Source: Pseudobdellovibrionaceae bacterium
Lineage (GTDB): Bacteria > Bdellovibrionota > Bdellovibrionia > Bdellovibrionales > Bdellovibrionaceae
Reading direction: 5' to 3'
Length of the DNA stretch: 64,000 nucleotides
Assembly (NCBI GenBank): GCA_022843825.1
Contig: JALHMX010000005.1
Location: forward strand, 62,001-126,000
The stretch's first letter is position 1; every line of letters begins with the position of its first letter. The notes under the pieces are model-generated. The model searched no databases. It worked only from the letters and a program-made list of their open reading frames with translations, and was not told the DNA's origin. Below are positions 49,285 through 60,672 of the stretch, piece by piece. The position numbers were made by a program, and so were the translations under genes.

Positions 49285-49290
49285 CCGTAT

Positions 49291-49746
49291 TTACTGACGT
49301 AAATTTTCTTGTTTTCCCGTAGATCCAAAGCCGGCCTCACCGCGAGCAGTGTCTGATAACTCTGTCACTAAATCAAATTGAGCATGAACCACAGGACAAA
49401 TAACCAATTGCGCACAGCGATCTTGATCATTAATCGTGACTGACTCTTGACCTAAATTAATAACAATAATTTTAATCTCTCCGCGATAATCAGCATCTAT
49501 AGTTCCTGGAGTATTTAATAAAGTTAAACCCTGTTTAGCGGCCCAACCGCTGCGTGGACGCGCCTGAATTTCATAACCCTCAGGAATTTCAAACGTAAGG
49601 CCCGTAGGAACTAAAACTCTCTCCATAGGTTTTAAAACAATTGGCTTATCAATACATGCGCGAACATCAAACCCACTGGCGCCCGCTGACTGATACTGTG
49701 GTAACTCTCCCTTAAAGTGTGGCCAAGTTTTTACTTTTACTTTCAT
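49291..49746 (-). CDS. dut: dUTP diphosphatase
   Basis: GASGFDVRA, RPRSGWAAKQGLTLLNTPGTIDADYRGEIKI, DRCAQLVICPV, RGEAGFGSTGK; SD ggaggag lies in the end of the upstream gene. Confidence 0.95.
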   Translation of the reverse strand: MKVKVKTWPHFKGELPQYQSAGASGFDVRACIDKPIVLKPMERVLVPTGLTFEIPEGYEIQARPRSGWAAKQGLTLLNTPGTIDADYRGEIKIIVINLGQESVTINDQDRCAQLVICPVVHAQFDLVTELSDTARGEAGFGSTGKQENLRQ

Positions 49747-49747
49747 A

Positions 49748-51034
49748 TTATCTCCTCCGTTTGCGTCCTGTGAAATCAAAATTTTCAATCCATGTTTTTA
49801 ATACATTAACTTCTGGTCCCATAATAATGGCTGCAGCTTTATCTAAATCAAAATAATTATTCAGATAATAGTTAACTGATTTTAATGTAATTTTGTTTAT
49901 TTCATGAATGACGCGGTCAACTGATCGGTACTCACCAAATATCATTTCATTTACTCCCAATGAAGACATTCTGTTTTCCACATCGTCTGATCCCATCAGC
50001 AGCTGACCACGCACTTGGGTTTTAAACATATTTAAATCTGATTGTTTAATTTTATTTTTTTTTAATCTTATCAATTCGTCGGCCACAATTTGAATGACTT
50101 TTTTCACATTTTTTATATCCGTACCGGCATATATTGCAATGTTACCGCTATCAGTTTGGGTGTTTAAAGTAGAAAACACCGAGTACGCCAACCCTTGTCT
50201 TTCTCGCACAGCTTGATACAAACGCGACGTCATCCCGCCGCCGAGCAGAGAGTTAATAATAAAAGCCTCAAAGCGGTATTTATCGTTAAAGCTGGTTGCT
50301 GGCAGTGCTACCAAAATATGTGCTTGCTCCATATCTTTTTCGTAGACGACGCGCGCGGCCTTCCAAATCGGAGCGCGACGACGAACATCTAATGTAAATT
50401 TTTTTCGACTTTTAAATAACTTTTGGCATTCAATGACAAGCTCATTGTGACTGATGGCTCCAGATGCACTGATGATTAGATTGCTGCCTTGATAGTATTT
50501 CTTATAGAAATCAAAAATTCTTTTTTGAGTCATTCGTTGTACAGTCCCGCTTTTTCCCAAAATCTGACGACCAAGCGGATGGCGAGCATACACAGACTCG
50601 AACAAGTAATCGTATATAATTTCCTCTGGAGTGTCGTCGCTCATTGCAATTTCCTGCAATATAACTTTTTTCTCCAGTTCAAAATCTTTATTCGATATTT
50701 TCATGTTGCATACAAGATCAGAAAGAACCTCTAGGCCTTCTTTCCAATCTTCATTTAATACTAAACTATGATAGCAGGTGTACTCACGCGTAGTGTAAGC
50801 ATTAAGCTCTCCACCCAAAGACTCAAGAGATTTGGCGATCTGGAGAGCGTTGCGTTTCTTTGTCCCCTTAAATACTAAATGTTCTGTAAAATGAGAAATA
50901 CCCACATCTTCTTCATTTTCATCTCGAGTTCCGACCAGGACCCAAGCGCCAATAGATACGGACTTTGAGTGCGACATACTTTCAGTCACCACTCGCACTC
51001 CGTTGGGTAAAATTGATTTTTTAAACTGGCTCAT
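49748..51034 (-). CDS. M16-family zinc peptidase (PqqL/YmxG-like)
   Basis: GISHFTEHLVFKGTKKRNALQIAKSLESLGGELNAYTTREYTCYHS; HxxEH motif. Confidence 0.92.
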   Translation of the reverse strand: MSQFKKSILPNGVRVVTESMSHSKSVSIGAWVLVGTRDENEEDVGISHFTEHLVFKGTKKRNALQIAKSLESLGGELNAYTTREYTCYHSLVLNEDWKEGLEVLSDLVCNMKISNKDFELEKKVILQEIAMSDDTPEEIIYDYLFESVYARHPLGRQILGKSGTVQRMTQKRIFDFYKKYYQGSNLIISASGAISHNELVIECQKLFKSRKKFTLDVRRRAPIWKAARVVYEKDMEQAHILVALPATSFNDKYRFEAFIINSLLGGGMTSRLYQAVRERQGLAYSVFSTLNTQTDSGNIAIYAGTDIKNVKKVIQIVADELIRLKKNKIKQSDLNMFKTQVRGQLLMGSDDVENRMSSLGVNEMIFGEYRSVDRVIHEINKITLKSVNYYLNNYFDLDKAAAIIMGPEVNVLKTWIENFDFTGRKRRR

Positions 51035-51071
51035 TCCGCCGAACTCACCCTTGATTTAGCTTTCAAGCTTG

Positions 51072-53174
51072 TTACTGTAAAGTTGCTCGACGAGATAACT
51101 TGATGCGACCTGCACGATCAACCTCTAGAACTTTAACGTCTACGATATCTCCCTCGTTAACAACATCCGTAACTTGACGAACACGTTCATTAGCAAGTTC
51201 AGAGATATGTAATAACCCTTGAGTATTTGGTAAAATCTCTACGAAGGCTCCAAATTCTGCAATTTTAACAACACGACCTTTATAGGTCTTGCCCACTTCT
51301 GCTTCTGCGCAAATACCTAGAATAATTTCGATAGCACGTTTCGTGGCTAATGGATCTGATGAAGCTAAATTAATTGTTCCATCATCTTGAATTTCAATTT
51401 TAACGCCCGTTTGCTCAGTGATGCTACGAATAACTTTACCACCACTACCGATAACTTCACGAATTTTATCTGGTTTAATCTTAATTGTCTCAATACGTGG
51501 AGCAAATTCAGAAAGCTGTCCTCGTGGTACCTTCATTACTTTTTCCATTTCATTAAGAATATGTAATCGCCCCTCTTTAGCTTGGTTTAAAGCCGTTTCC
51601 ATAACTTGAAAGCTTACTGAGTCTATTTTAATATCCATTTGTAAAGCCGTAATTCCTGAAGCACTTCCTGCGACTTTAAAGTCCATATCACCTAAATGAT
51701 CTTCATCGCCTAGAATATCTGTTAATACAGCAATGCGATCATTTTCTTTTATTAAACCCATCGCGATACCCGCAACGTTTTGAGTAATTTTAATTCCCGC
51801 ATCTAACATAGCCAAAGTCGAGGCACACACAGTCGCCATCGAGCTTGATCCATTACTTTCTAAAACTTCACCCACAATCCGAATAGTGTATGGAAAACCG
51901 ACAAAATCAGGAATAACTGATTTTACTGAGCGCTCCGCTAAATTTCCATGACCAATCTCACGACGTCCTTGACCGCCGAATCGCCCCACTTCACCAACTG
52001 AATATGGAGGGAAGTTGTAATGCAGTAAAAACTTTTTCTTGTAATTTCCATTCATAGTTTCAATGTTTTGCTCATCGTCAGCAGTTCCTAAGGTCACAGT
52101 ACCTAAACATTGAGTTTCTCCGCGAGTAAATAAACCTGAGCCATGAGCTCGAGGCAAAATCCCAACTTCACAAGCTATTGGCCGAACTGTTTTTGTATCT
52201 CGACCATCTAAACGAGTTCCCTTATCTAAAATCATTGCACGTGCGACTTTGTACTGAAGATCTTCCAAAATAGTTTTAGCCTCTGATGTGCGCTGAGCTT
52301 TTAATTTATCATCAGTAATTTGAGATAGTAATTGCGATGAAACTTCAGTGAAGGCCTCAGCATATCCCGCATAACGCTCTTGTTTAATTTTAATCGCCAT
52401 CGCTTTTTCAACTAGCGGCTTCATAATATTTTCGGCTTGAGTTTTAAAGTCTGAATCAATGACCGCAGGAGTAAATTTACGTTTTTCTTTCGAACCGGTT
52501 TTTTCGCGCAATTCGTCCTGAATTTGCAAAAGTCCCATTAATGTATTGTGACCAAACTTTAAAGCAGCCAAAGCATCCGCTTCAGAAATAAATTTAGCTT
52601 CACCCTCAACCATCAAAATACCATTCTTAGTCCCTGAAACTAGAATATCCATATCTGATTTTGCTATTTGCTCCGGTGTCGGCAAAGCCACAAACTGACC
52701 GTCAACACGGGCCACGTGGCAAGCTGCCGTTGGGCCTGCAAAAGGAATATCAGAAATATGCAAAGCCGCCGAAGCCCCTAGAGACGCTAAAACATCCATC
52801 GATATAGAGCCATCAGCACTCAGAATTGTGGCGGCGACTTGAGTTTCATTAAGGTATCCTTCTGGAAACAATGGTCGAATAGGACGATCAATAATACGCG
52901 CACTTAAAGCAGACTCAGTAGACGGTCTTCCTTCGCGTTTAAAATATCCACCTGGAATTTTTCCAATAGCATAAAATTTTTCAATGTACTCAACAGTTAG
53001 CGGGAAAAAACCCTGTCCTGGTTTTGCTTCTTTAGATGATACCGCAGTCACTAACACCATATTGTTTCCACACGTTACCAAAACTGAACCATCAGTTTGT
53101 TTGGCCAAGCGACCGGTTTCAATTGTTATTTGCTTACCTGCTATAGTGGTAGATACTGTATTCATCATGGACAA
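51072..53174 (-). CDS. pnp: Polyribonucleotide nucleotidyltransferase
   Basis: Two RNase PH cores plus KH and S1 domains: IREVIGSGGKVIRSITEQTGVKIEIQDDG, GKTYKGRVVKIAEFGAFVEILP. Confidence 0.97.
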   Translation of the reverse strand: MSMMNTVSTTIAGKQITIETGRLAKQTDGSVLVTCGNNMVLVTAVSSKEAKPGQGFFPLTVEYIEKFYAIGKIPGGYFKREGRPSTESALSARIIDRPIRPLFPEGYLNETQVAATILSADGSISMDVLASLGASAALHISDIPFAGPTAACHVARVDGQFVALPTPEQIAKSDMDILVSGTKNGILMVEGEAKFISEADALAALKFGHNTLMGLLQIQDELREKTGSKEKRKFTPAVIDSDFKTQAENIMKPLVEKAMAIKIKQERYAGYAEAFTEVSSQLLSQITDDKLKAQRTSEAKTILEDLQYKVARAMILDKGTRLDGRDTKTVRPIACEVGILPRAHGSGLFTRGETQCLGTVTLGTADDEQNIETMNGNYKKKFLLHYNFPPYSVGEVGRFGGQGRREIGHGNLAERSVKSVIPDFVGFPYTIRIVGEVLESNGSSSMATVCASTLAMLDAGIKITQNVAGIAMGLIKENDRIAVLTDILGDEDHLGDMDFKVAGSASGITALQMDIKIDSVSFQVMETALNQAKEGRLHILNEMEKVMKVPRGQLSEFAPRIETIKIKPDKIREVIGSGGKVIRSITEQTGVKIEIQDDGTINLASSDPLATKRAIEIILGICAEAEVGKTYKGRVVKIAEFGAFVEILPNTQGLLHISELANERVRQVTDVVNEGDIVDVKVLEVDRAGRIKLSRRATLQ

Positions 53175-53286
53175 TCTCTCTTTCCGCTTCTTCTTTTGCG
53201 TTTTTTATAGTTTTTTTACTTTTTAAATTTCTAGTATTATTCAATGAATTTCCCGTAAGGACAAGCTTGATAAAAGCCTGAATTGA

Positions 53287-53313
53287 AAAAGGCCCTTGTA
53301 AGGGCCTTTTTTT
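53287..53313 (-). terminator. Intrinsic terminator between rpsO and pnp
   Basis: aaaaaggcccttgtaagggccttttttt: GC stem with A/T tracts on both sides. Confidence 0.85.
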
Positions 53314-53323
53314 AATATTGCGA

Positions 53324-53593
53324 TTATTTACGAATATTGAGTGCAGAGATCAATGCGTCATAGCGCTTAACATCTTTTGATTTCAAATAATCTAATAGTT
53401 TTCTACGACGATTTACTGCCGTAATAAGACCACGTTTACCGTGATTATCTTTTTTATGAATAGCAAAGTGACTCGTCAACTCATTGATATTTGCAGTCAA
53501 TAGGGCCACTTGTACTTCTGGCGATCCCGTATCCAACTCAGCTGTTTTAAATTTTTTAAGAATTTGCGATTTTTGTTCTTTTGTAACGGCCAT
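53324..53593 (-). CDS. rpsO: 30S ribosomal protein S15
   Basis: [54 protein letters not shown]. Confidence 0.98.
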   Translation of the reverse strand: MAVTKEQKSQILKKFKTAELDTGSPEVQVALLTANINELTSHFAIHKKDNHGKRGLITAVNRRRKLLDYLKSKDVKRYDALISALNIRK

Positions 53594-53725
53594 TAACGTC
53601 TCCTGTTTATTTCATGTTTATTTCACCGATTAATCGTCATGGCTGACGGAATAATCAGTTTTAGAAGCTGATATAATTAACAATATCAATGCGGGTTGGC
53701 AAGACTAAATTTGCGGCTTTGCTGG

Positions 53726-54442
53726 CTAATTATCGATTGTAATGTCCCAAATCATTCTTTGCCCTAGAACAGGCAAACCATTAGGGCCATAGTCAATACG
53801 ACGGCCTTTAAAGTCCTTATAATTTGAATCATAGTAGGTGTACTCATACCCTAGCCCAACTTTGCGTATAGACGTGACCAACATGACATGGGAATAGACC
53901 AAAATTAAGGGGTACCGCCCAGTCTGCAAAAGGCCCCTTTGTCGACGAACTGTTAAATCCATACTTATTTGTTGAGCGAAATTTTCAGTGGGATGATCTT
54001 TAATTAAATTAAACTGAGGATAAATAGGCAAGATATCGTGAATCGCTATGTCGCGATTCAAATCAATACTCTGCTTAAGAAAAACATTTCTATAATCTCT
54101 ACATAAAGCATTTAAGCCTTTATACCCTGTAATCACGATTTTCTGCGATGGTCTTATTCGGTATGAATTATAGGCGTCAAATATACTCTGTAAATTCAGT
54201 TCACGATTCTTGGGATGCTCAGGACGAAACTCAACATTTTCTTTGTAGATCTTCGACAGGCCAGCCATTCCCTGACATACGCCTTCTCTAACTCCAAGCT
54301 CTCCCCAAAAACCAAATTGTGCTAAATCTGGATCTTTATTTAAGAAGCAAAGATCATCTTTCCCCATGTGAAATGCAGCGTGTGCATAAACTGAAAAAAA
54401 CAGTACTAATAATAAAGTTAAGCTTGATAATAGTTTTTTCAT
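53726..54442 (-). CDS. Exported protein with candidate papain-like Cys-His-Asp/Asn arrangement
   Basis: Signal peptide MKKLLSSLTLLLVLFFSVYAHA; REGVCQGMAGLSK (Cys), LILVYSHVMLVTSIRK (His), YTYYDSNYKDFKG (Asp/Asn). Confidence 0.55.
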   Translation of the reverse strand: MKKLLSSLTLLLVLFFSVYAHAAFHMGKDDLCFLNKDPDLAQFGFWGELGVREGVCQGMAGLSKIYKENVEFRPEHPKNRELNLQSIFDAYNSYRIRPSQKIVITGYKGLNALCRDYRNVFLKQSIDLNRDIAIHDILPIYPQFNLIKDHPTENFAQQISMDLTVRRQRGLLQTGRYPLILVYSHVMLVTSIRKVGLGYEYTYYDSNYKDFKGRRIDYGPNGLPVLGQRMIWDITIDN

Positions 54443-54446
54443 AAAA

Positions 54447-55361
54447 TTAGTTAAACACTCTTTTTATTCTAAACCCTTTTCCCGTCTCTAGGCCAATTAA
54501 AGCCACCAGCTTAGCACTCGCATCAGTGACTTGAATATACTGATCTGTTTCCGGGTTAAATACTATAATCAATCGCGACCGTAAATCATGACTAATTTGA
54601 CCATTTCGCAAAAGGTTAAAGTCTTGGCCCTTAACTTTAAGCTGCTTAACGTCAGGCAAAGCCTCATTCATTGATACCAAAAAGTTTTCCGGGTTAAGAG
54701 ACAATTTTAAGGTCTCTAAATCAATCGCATCCGCTAACTTTTGTTTATGCGATGAAGTGCGCACTAAACCTGACATCGTTGCTCCACAGCCCAGTCGGTC
54801 GCCTAAAAGTTTTACCCAAGAACGAATAAAACTTCCCTTAGAGCATGAAAGCTCAAAAGAAATCCTGCGATCAGCTGATCGATTTTCAATGTTCCAAAAT
54901 TTCATTTTTTTTCGCGGAATTTCAACTTCAATATTTTCACGCGCATATTCGTATAATTTTTTTCCATCAATTTTCTTTGCTGAAAATAAAGGAATAGGTA
55001 ACTCCATCTCTCCGTGCAGATGTGCTGCCGTTTCAATAATTTCTTCAATAGTTGAACAAACAGGTTTCTCAAATAAAACATTTCCAGTAATATCCAGTGT
55101 GTCTGTCTCTAGACCCAACTTAACGTCTACTTGATACGACTTATCACCTTCCGTAATATATGAACTCAGCTTAGTGGCTTCGCCAATCAGTAAAACCATT
55201 AATCCACTAGCCAAAGGATCCAATGTGCCCGAGTGCCCTACTTCTTTGGTTTTAAAAATCTTACGTACCTGCGCCACGACATCATGGCTGGTGCACCCTA
55301 TGGGCTTATTTACTAGAAGTAATCCATGATGCACTGTCATTAAATCAAATCTCTTCGTCAT
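54447..55361 (-). CDS. truB: tRNA pseudouridine(55) synthase
   Basis: LLVNKPIGCTSHDVVAQVRKIFKTKEVGHSGTLDPLASGLMVLLIGEATKLSSYI. Confidence 0.95.
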   Translation of the reverse strand: MTKRFDLMTVHHGLLLVNKPIGCTSHDVVAQVRKIFKTKEVGHSGTLDPLASGLMVLLIGEATKLSSYITEGDKSYQVDVKLGLETDTLDITGNVLFEKPVCSTIEEIIETAAHLHGEMELPIPLFSAKKIDGKKLYEYARENIEVEIPRKKMKFWNIENRSADRRISFELSCSKGSFIRSWVKLLGDRLGCGATMSGLVRTSSHKQKLADAIDLETLKLSLNPENFLVSMNEALPDVKQLKVKGQDFNLLRNGQISHDLRSRLIIVFNPETDQYIQVTDASAKLVALIGLETGKGFRIKRVFN

Positions 55362-55773
55362 CTATATTTTTAAGATTTGCAGTTCCCATTTGATTAAGCA
55401 ATTTTTCGATTTTCAAAATTTTTTCAGTAGATTCATCGGCAAAAAAAGTCAGCTTTGGAATATACTTCATCTGCACCTTACGCGAGATCTCAGACTGAAT
55501 GTCTTTAGCTGAACGCTGTAAAATGTCTATTGTGTTTTCTAAGTCCTGAACTTTTTGTTGGCCATTTTTTTCTTCAGATAAGTTCAATAGGCTAACGTAT
55601 ACATTAGCTATACGTAAATCCGCTGGCACTTGGACTCGAGCCACCGTAACTAGCCCCGGAAGTTCAGATTGTAAATTGTGAATAATATATAAAGAAACAA
55701 TCGACTGTATCTCGTTTTCAAAGCGAGATACTCGGCGTCCATCTGGTTTAGCACTCGATTGATTTTTTTTCAT
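55345..55773 (-). CDS. rbfA: Ribosome-binding factor A
   Basis: RVSRFENEIQSIVSLYI...VTVARVQVPADLRIANVYVSLL...KYIPKLTFFADESTEKILKIEKLL; position between infB and truB. Confidence 0.9.
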   Translation of the reverse strand: MKKNQSSAKPDGRRVSRFENEIQSIVSLYIIHNLQSELPGLVTVARVQVPADLRIANVYVSLLNLSEEKNGQQKVQDLENTIDILQRSAKDIQSEISRKVQMKYIPKLTFFADESTEKILKIEKLLNQMGTANLKNIDDEEI

Positions 55774-55778
55774 CTCAA

Positions 55779-58649
55779 TTAAGCGTCTTTACCCGGTGCC
55801 GTCATCGGCGTTAGTTCCCGAGCAACTTCTTCCTTAACAAAAGCTTCGATCACATCGCCAACTTTTAGATCGTTAAAGTTCTCAATTCCAATACCACACT
55901 CAAAGCCTTCAGCTACTTCTTTAGCATCGTCTTTAAAACGTTTAAGCGAAGCCACTTTGCCTTCGTAGATAATTTTACCTTCTCGCACTAAACGAAGCAT
56001 ATTTGATCTCTGAATTTTACCTGAGGTAATAAAACTTCCAGCAATTGTTCCAATTTTAGGAACTGTAAAGATATTTCGTACTTCCGCAGTACCCATAACT
56101 TTTTCCACAACCTGAGGAGTAAGCAAACCTTGCATAGCTTTGCGAATATCATCCATCATTTCATAAACAATAGTGTATGTTCTAATTTCTACTCCCAATT
56201 GCTTCGCTTTGGCTTGAGCATTATTATCTGGACGAACATTAAAACCTATAACCACGCCCTTAGAGGTCAACGCTAAGGTTACATCATTTTCAGTAATTCC
56301 TCCCACGGCTGAATGAATCACTTTATTTTTCACTTCCATCGAGGTCATTTTAGTAAGCATGCCCTTAATTGCCTCAAGTGATCCGTCCACATCAGCTTTA
56401 AGGATGATATTAAAGTCTTTAATATCTCCTTGAGTCACTTTCGAAAACATATCTTCTAAAGATAAACTTTTTTGAGTTTGCGACGCAGCCAAAGTGGCAT
56501 TTTTACGAATTGAAACAACTTCTTCTGCTGTCTTCTCATCAGCAACCACATCAAAACGATCTCCGGCTGACGGAACACCATCAAGACCTAAGACCTCTGC
56601 CGGTAAACCTGGGGTAACTCGGTCAATTTTTTCACCTTTATCATTAATTAAAGACTTAACTTTACCCTTCATAGAGCCAGCGACTATGTATTGCCCTACT
56701 TCAACAAATCCATCTTTCACCAATATTGTGGCTACCGCGCCTTTACCTTTTTCAAGTTTAGCTTCAATGACTAAACCAGTTCCCGATCGCTCAGGATTGG
56801 CTTTAAGCTCAGCTACTTCTGAAAGAAGTTTAATATTTTCTAATAATTCTTTAATCCCTGTTCTTTTTAAAGCAGAAACTTCACAGAAAATCGTGTTACC
56901 GCCCCACTCTTCAGGAACGATTTCAAGTTCTGTTAATTGCTGCTTGATTCGATCAGGATTAGCACCTGGCTTATCCATTTTATTCACAGCAACAATAATC
57001 GGTACACCCGCAGCCTTAGCATGATTAATTGCTTCTGCCGTTTGTGGCATCATACCATCGTCAGCAGCTACAACTATGATCGCTATGTCTGTGGCATTCG
57101 CTCCACGCGAACGCATAGCTGTAAAGGCCTCATGACCTGGAGTATCCAGGAATGTCACCAAACTTCCATCTTCGACTTTTACTGAGTACGCTCCGATGTG
57201 CTGAGTAATACCGCCAGCTTCGCCTGAAGCGACATCGGCGTTGCGGATGGCATCTAATAAAGATGTCTTTCCGTGGTCAACGTGACCCATAACAGTGACG
57301 ACTGGAGGACGTGTAACCAACTCTGCATCCAGCTTTCCAAAAGCCGTGTCACCAACGACTTCTTCAGCAGTTTTAAAAATATTTTGCGCTTCCCAACCAA
57401 ATTCAGGAACAATTAAGGCCAAAGTATCAAAGTCTAATTCCGTGTTCATGCTGGCCATTACACCATTTTTTATAAGCACCTTGGTCAACTGAGCCGCTTT
57501 GATTCCCATACCTTCTGCGGCGTCTGAAAGCTTCATTTTATTATTAATTTTTAAAACACGCTTAGAGGCCTTAGGTTGTGTGATCTGAGTTTTCATAGCT
57601 TCACGATTTAGCGAACCTTGCTTCTTTCGCGGTTGAAATACCATTTCTCGTTTTCTAAATTCAACAGCATTGAAACTTTGAAGAAGCTCAGCTTCTTCTT
57701 TTTCCTTGGCGGAAAGCCCGCCCGTCATATTACTAAATTTTTTAGCTTTTTTGTCTAAATCCCTTTTGGAATCATCGGTATAAGAACTGACTGGGTCTGG
57801 CATTGAGTTCGCCGCAGCCACAAATCCTGCGCGTATATTGCGACCTGCTGGCGTAGAGCCCGTTTGACGGTTGCTAAAACCTCCGGCTCCCACTGGGCCA
57901 CGATTAAATCCACCGGTTTGTGGTGCCCCGCCGCCGCCCTGATAAGATCGAGGACCACTGATGGGGCGCTGCTGCTGACCACCACCTGCTGGTCCGCTTT
58001 GCTGGACACGGCTTAAATCCATGCGACCAACAATATTACGTCGCGCCATATTGGCTGAACTAGAAATTCCACTTCCGCCGATAGCAACTTCTTTTTTACG
58101 AGAAGGTACAACAACTGCCGGAGTAGTCGGTGCAACTGCCGCTGCAGTTGGCGCATCAGGAGTTTTAATTTCTACTTTTTCTATAACAGGTTCAGCTAAA
58201 ATAGGTTCAGAAACTACCGGTGCAGAAACTTCAACCTCTATCTCCGCTTGCGCGGCAGGTTCAATATCTTTAGTTTTTCGACGAATAACTGAAGAGGTTT
58301 TTACCTCAGCGGCCGCTTTTGCTGTCGTTTTTTTTGCAGCTTTCGGCGCCGTCTTGTTCGCCGGTGCTTGAATCGTTTTTACAGCTGTCGCTTTTTTAGT
58401 TGTGGTGGCGGCCTTTGCTGTCGTTTTTTTTTCAGTTGCTTTTTTAGCCGATGCTTTTTTAGGTTTTTCCTGAGCATCTGACGAATCGCCAGAACCGGAT
58501 AAATTTATTTTAATCTGATTCAAAACTTCTGGCTCAAGTTCAGCCATATGATTTTTAACTGGTAACTTCCATTCTTTGATTTTATCCATCAAAGCTAGTG
58601 GGGTCATCCCGATCTCTTTAGCAAACTCGAATACTTTTGGATTACTCAC
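55779..58649 (-). CDS. infB: Translation initiation factor IF-2
   Basis: [65 protein letters not shown]. Confidence 0.97.
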   Translation of the reverse strand: MSNPKVFEFAKEIGMTPLALMDKIKEWKLPVKNHMAELEPEVLNQIKINLSGSGDSSDAQEKPKKASAKKATEKKTTAKAATTTKKATAVKTIQAPANKTAPKAAKKTTAKAAAEVKTSSVIRRKTKDIEPAAQAEIEVEVSAPVVSEPILAEPVIEKVEIKTPDAPTAAAVAPTTPAVVVPSRKKEVAIGGSGISSSANMARRNIVGRMDLSRVQQSGPAGGGQQQRPISGPRSYQGGGGAPQTGGFNRGPVGAGGFSNRQTGSTPAGRNIRAGFVAAANSMPDPVSSYTDDSKRDLDKKAKKFSNMTGGLSAKEKEEAELLQSFNAVEFRKREMVFQPRKKQGSLNREAMKTQITQPKASKRVLKINNKMKLSDAAEGMGIKAAQLTKVLIKNGVMASMNTELDFDTLALIVPEFGWEAQNIFKTAEEVVGDTAFGKLDAELVTRPPVVTVMGHVDHGKTSLLDAIRNADVASGEAGGITQHIGAYSVKVEDGSLVTFLDTPGHEAFTAMRSRGANATDIAIIVVAADDGMMPQTAEAINHAKAAGVPIIVAVNKMDKPGANPDRIKQQLTELEIVPEEWGGNTIFCEVSALKRTGIKELLENIKLLSEVAELKANPERSGTGLVIEAKLEKGKGAVATILVKDGFVEVGQYIVAGSMKGKVKSLINDKGEKIDRVTPGLPAEVLGLDGVPSAGDRFDVVADEKTAEEVVSIRKNATLAASQTQKSLSLEDMFSKVTQGDIKDFNIILKADVDGSLEAIKGMLTKMTSMEVKNKVIHSAVGGITENDVTLALTSKGVVIGFNVRPDNNAQAKAKQLGVEIRTYTIVYEMMDDIRKAMQGLLTPQVVEKVMGTAEVRNIFTVPKIGTIAGSFITSGKIQRSNMLRLVREGKIIYEGKVASLKRFKDDAKEVAEGFECGIGIENFNDLKVGDVIEAFVKEEVARELTPMTAPGKDA

Positions 58650-58677
58650 GCAATTTCTGTCCTTTGTTCTTCTTCAG

Positions 58678-60090
58678 TTAATTGTCATCTTGGGTTTCAA
58701 GTTTTGAAAGTTCAGCTTTTAACTGTTCTTCAGCTTTTTGTTTAACAGTTGAATTTTCTTTTAACGCCTGTGTTTGTGGGGACACCGGAATTGGCTCACC
58801 TTTGGCTTCGTATGATTTAATCAACTCTTGCGCCTCAGTAATTAATTTCTGTGCCTTATCTGGATCATCGTATCCTGGTATAGTCATGACTTCTTCAACT
58901 GTAGTTGAAGCCAACGACTGGAATGAGCCAAACCCAGATTGTAAAATATTTTGAGCCATAGTTTCATTCATGCCCGGAATTAACATTAAATTGAAAATTG
59001 ACTCTGCCGTACGAGCTTGCGCCGAAGAGCTTGAAATAATATCCAATTTCCAACCCGTTAATTTTGCTGCTAAGCGAACATTCTGTCCACGCTTACCAAT
59101 CGCTTTACTTAGCTCCGAATCTGGAACCACGATTTCCATTTCTTTATTTTCTTCATCTAAGAAAACTTTGGAAATTTCTGCAGGCCCTAAGGCATTACAT
59201 ACAAACCGTGTAATATCTTCGTTCCATAAAACGATATCAATTTTTTCACCGCGAAGTTCTTGGACTATATTTTGTACGCGAGAACCCTTCATTCCAACAC
59301 ATGCGCCAACGGGCTCAACGGATGGATCTTTTGACGTCACAGCAATTTTCGCACGTTGTCCCGGCTCTCGTGCTGCAGCCATAATTTCTACCACACCGTC
59401 ATAAATTTCTGGAACTTCCATTTCAAATAATTTAACTAAATATCTTTCGTCCGCACGTGACATGATAATTTGTGGTCCACGAGTTGTTTGTCGAACTTCT
59501 GATAAGTAACCTTGAATGCGATCCCCAGGCTTGAAAATCTCTCCTGGAATTTGCTCGCGTGGAGGAATGTGAGCTTCCGTGCGACCAAGATCTACTACGA
59601 TTGCCCCCTTTTCTACTCGGCGTGCAATCCCTGACGCGACCTCACCTTTTCTTTGTTCGAATTCAGAAAAAATAATATCGCGTTCAGCGTCTCGTACTTT
59701 TTGTAAAATAATTTGTTTAGCGGTTTGAGCGGCAATACGACCTAAATCAGAAGAATCCAATTTAATACCAATAGAGTCGTCGAGCTGAGCCCCAGGATCT
59801 AACTTTAAAGCATCATCCAAAGTGATCTCAACTTCTTCGTCTACAAACTTTTCAGCCAAAACAACTTCTTTAAATTCGTAAAGCTCTACTTCGCCTGTCT
59901 CTTCATTATACTGAGCTTCAATTTCACGATAGGTACCAAATTTTTTACGGGCTGCGACCAACATCGCTTGCTTAACTGCATCAATAACAATTTCTTTATC
60001 TATGCCTTTATCACGTCCGACTTGATCTATAACTCCCGCTAAGTTTGAAAACAAATTCTCTGCCATAGTTTCCCCTTTAATTCTCCTCAA
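58678..60090 (-). CDS. nusA: Transcription termination/antitermination factor NusA
   Basis: GACVGMKGSRVQNIVQELRGEKIDIVLW, IGKRGQNVRLAAKLTGWKLDI; C-terminal helix-hairpin-helix repeats. Confidence 0.96.
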   Translation of the reverse strand: MRRIKGETMAENLFSNLAGVIDQVGRDKGIDKEIVIDAVKQAMLVAARKKFGTYREIEAQYNEETGEVELYEFKEVVLAEKFVDEEVEITLDDALKLDPGAQLDDSIGIKLDSSDLGRIAAQTAKQIILQKVRDAERDIIFSEFEQRKGEVASGIARRVEKGAIVVDLGRTEAHIPPREQIPGEIFKPGDRIQGYLSEVRQTTRGPQIIMSRADERYLVKLFEMEVPEIYDGVVEIMAAAREPGQRAKIAVTSKDPSVEPVGACVGMKGSRVQNIVQELRGEKIDIVLWNEDITRFVCNALGPAEISKVFLDEENKEMEIVVPDSELSKAIGKRGQNVRLAAKLTGWKLDIISSSSAQARTAESIFNLMLIPGMNETMAQNILQSGFGSFQSLASTTVEEVMTIPGYDDPDKAQKLITEAQELIKSYEAKGEPIPVSPQTQALKENSTVKQKAEEQLKAELSKLETQDDN

Positions 60091-60125
60091 ACAGTTCTAT
60101 TTAGAACATGTTTGAGGCCACCTTT

Positions 60126-60644
60126 TCACTTTTTTAATAGTGGCTTATTAGTTTTAAACTCAAAAACCAGTTTTGCCTTTTCAACAGCATTCAATGGAAT
60201 TTTCATTTTTTCATTTTTTAAATCAAAAACAATACAACCATCTTCGACCGAAGCCAAATCGCTTTCAAACTTCTTCATAGCTTGAATGCTTTTCTCTTGC
60301 GCCCCGAGAGATCCTAAATTTTGTGACAATTGAATCGCCACTTTTTTGCCGATAACTTTTTTGAAATGGTTCTCTGTTCTTAGGCGACGATCTAATCCCG
60401 GGCTTGAAACCTCAAGATTATATTCTCCGCCGGGAACAATATCTTCGCTGTCCAAAACTTCATTTAAACCTTTAGACACATTCGAACAATCTTCGATACC
60501 GATACCAACTTCTGGTTTATCTATAAATACACGTAGTACGCGGTTGGCACCCGCGCCCACCATTTCAATATCATACAATTCGCAACCCGCGCTTTGTGCA
60601 ACATCTACAGCTACTTTATGTATTTTCTCTAACCAAGCTTCCAA
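60126..60644 (-). CDS. rimP: Ribosome maturation factor RimP; probable TTG start
   Basis: LEKIHKVAVDVAQSAGCELYDIEMVGAGANRVLRVFIDKPEVGIGIEDCSNVSKGLNEVLD...LEVSSPGLDRRLRTENHF; AGGGGA SD upstream of TTG 60644. The ORF-track start at 60737 would translate through a terminator. Confidence 0.9.
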   Translation of the reverse strand: MEAWLEKIHKVAVDVAQSAGCELYDIEMVGAGANRVLRVFIDKPEVGIGIEDCSNVSKGLNEVLDSEDIVPGGEYNLEVSSPGLDRRLRTENHFKKVIGKKVAIQLSQNLGSLGAQEKSIQAMKKFESDLASVEDGCIVFDLKNEKMKIPLNAVEKAKLVFEFKTNKPLLKK

Positions 60645-60672
60645 AAACAGAATTCCCCTAAATGATCGACGA

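Noticed and set aside
56494-58371. Plus-strand ORFs antisense to infB (e.g. 56494-57024, 58021-58371)
   Set aside because: Shadow ORFs of a strongly conserved minus-strand gene.
55779-58649. Repetitive Ala/Lys/Thr and Gly-rich segments in the infB N-terminal region
   Set aside because: Low-complexity linkers are ordinary in IF-2; not a DNA repeat or mobile feature.
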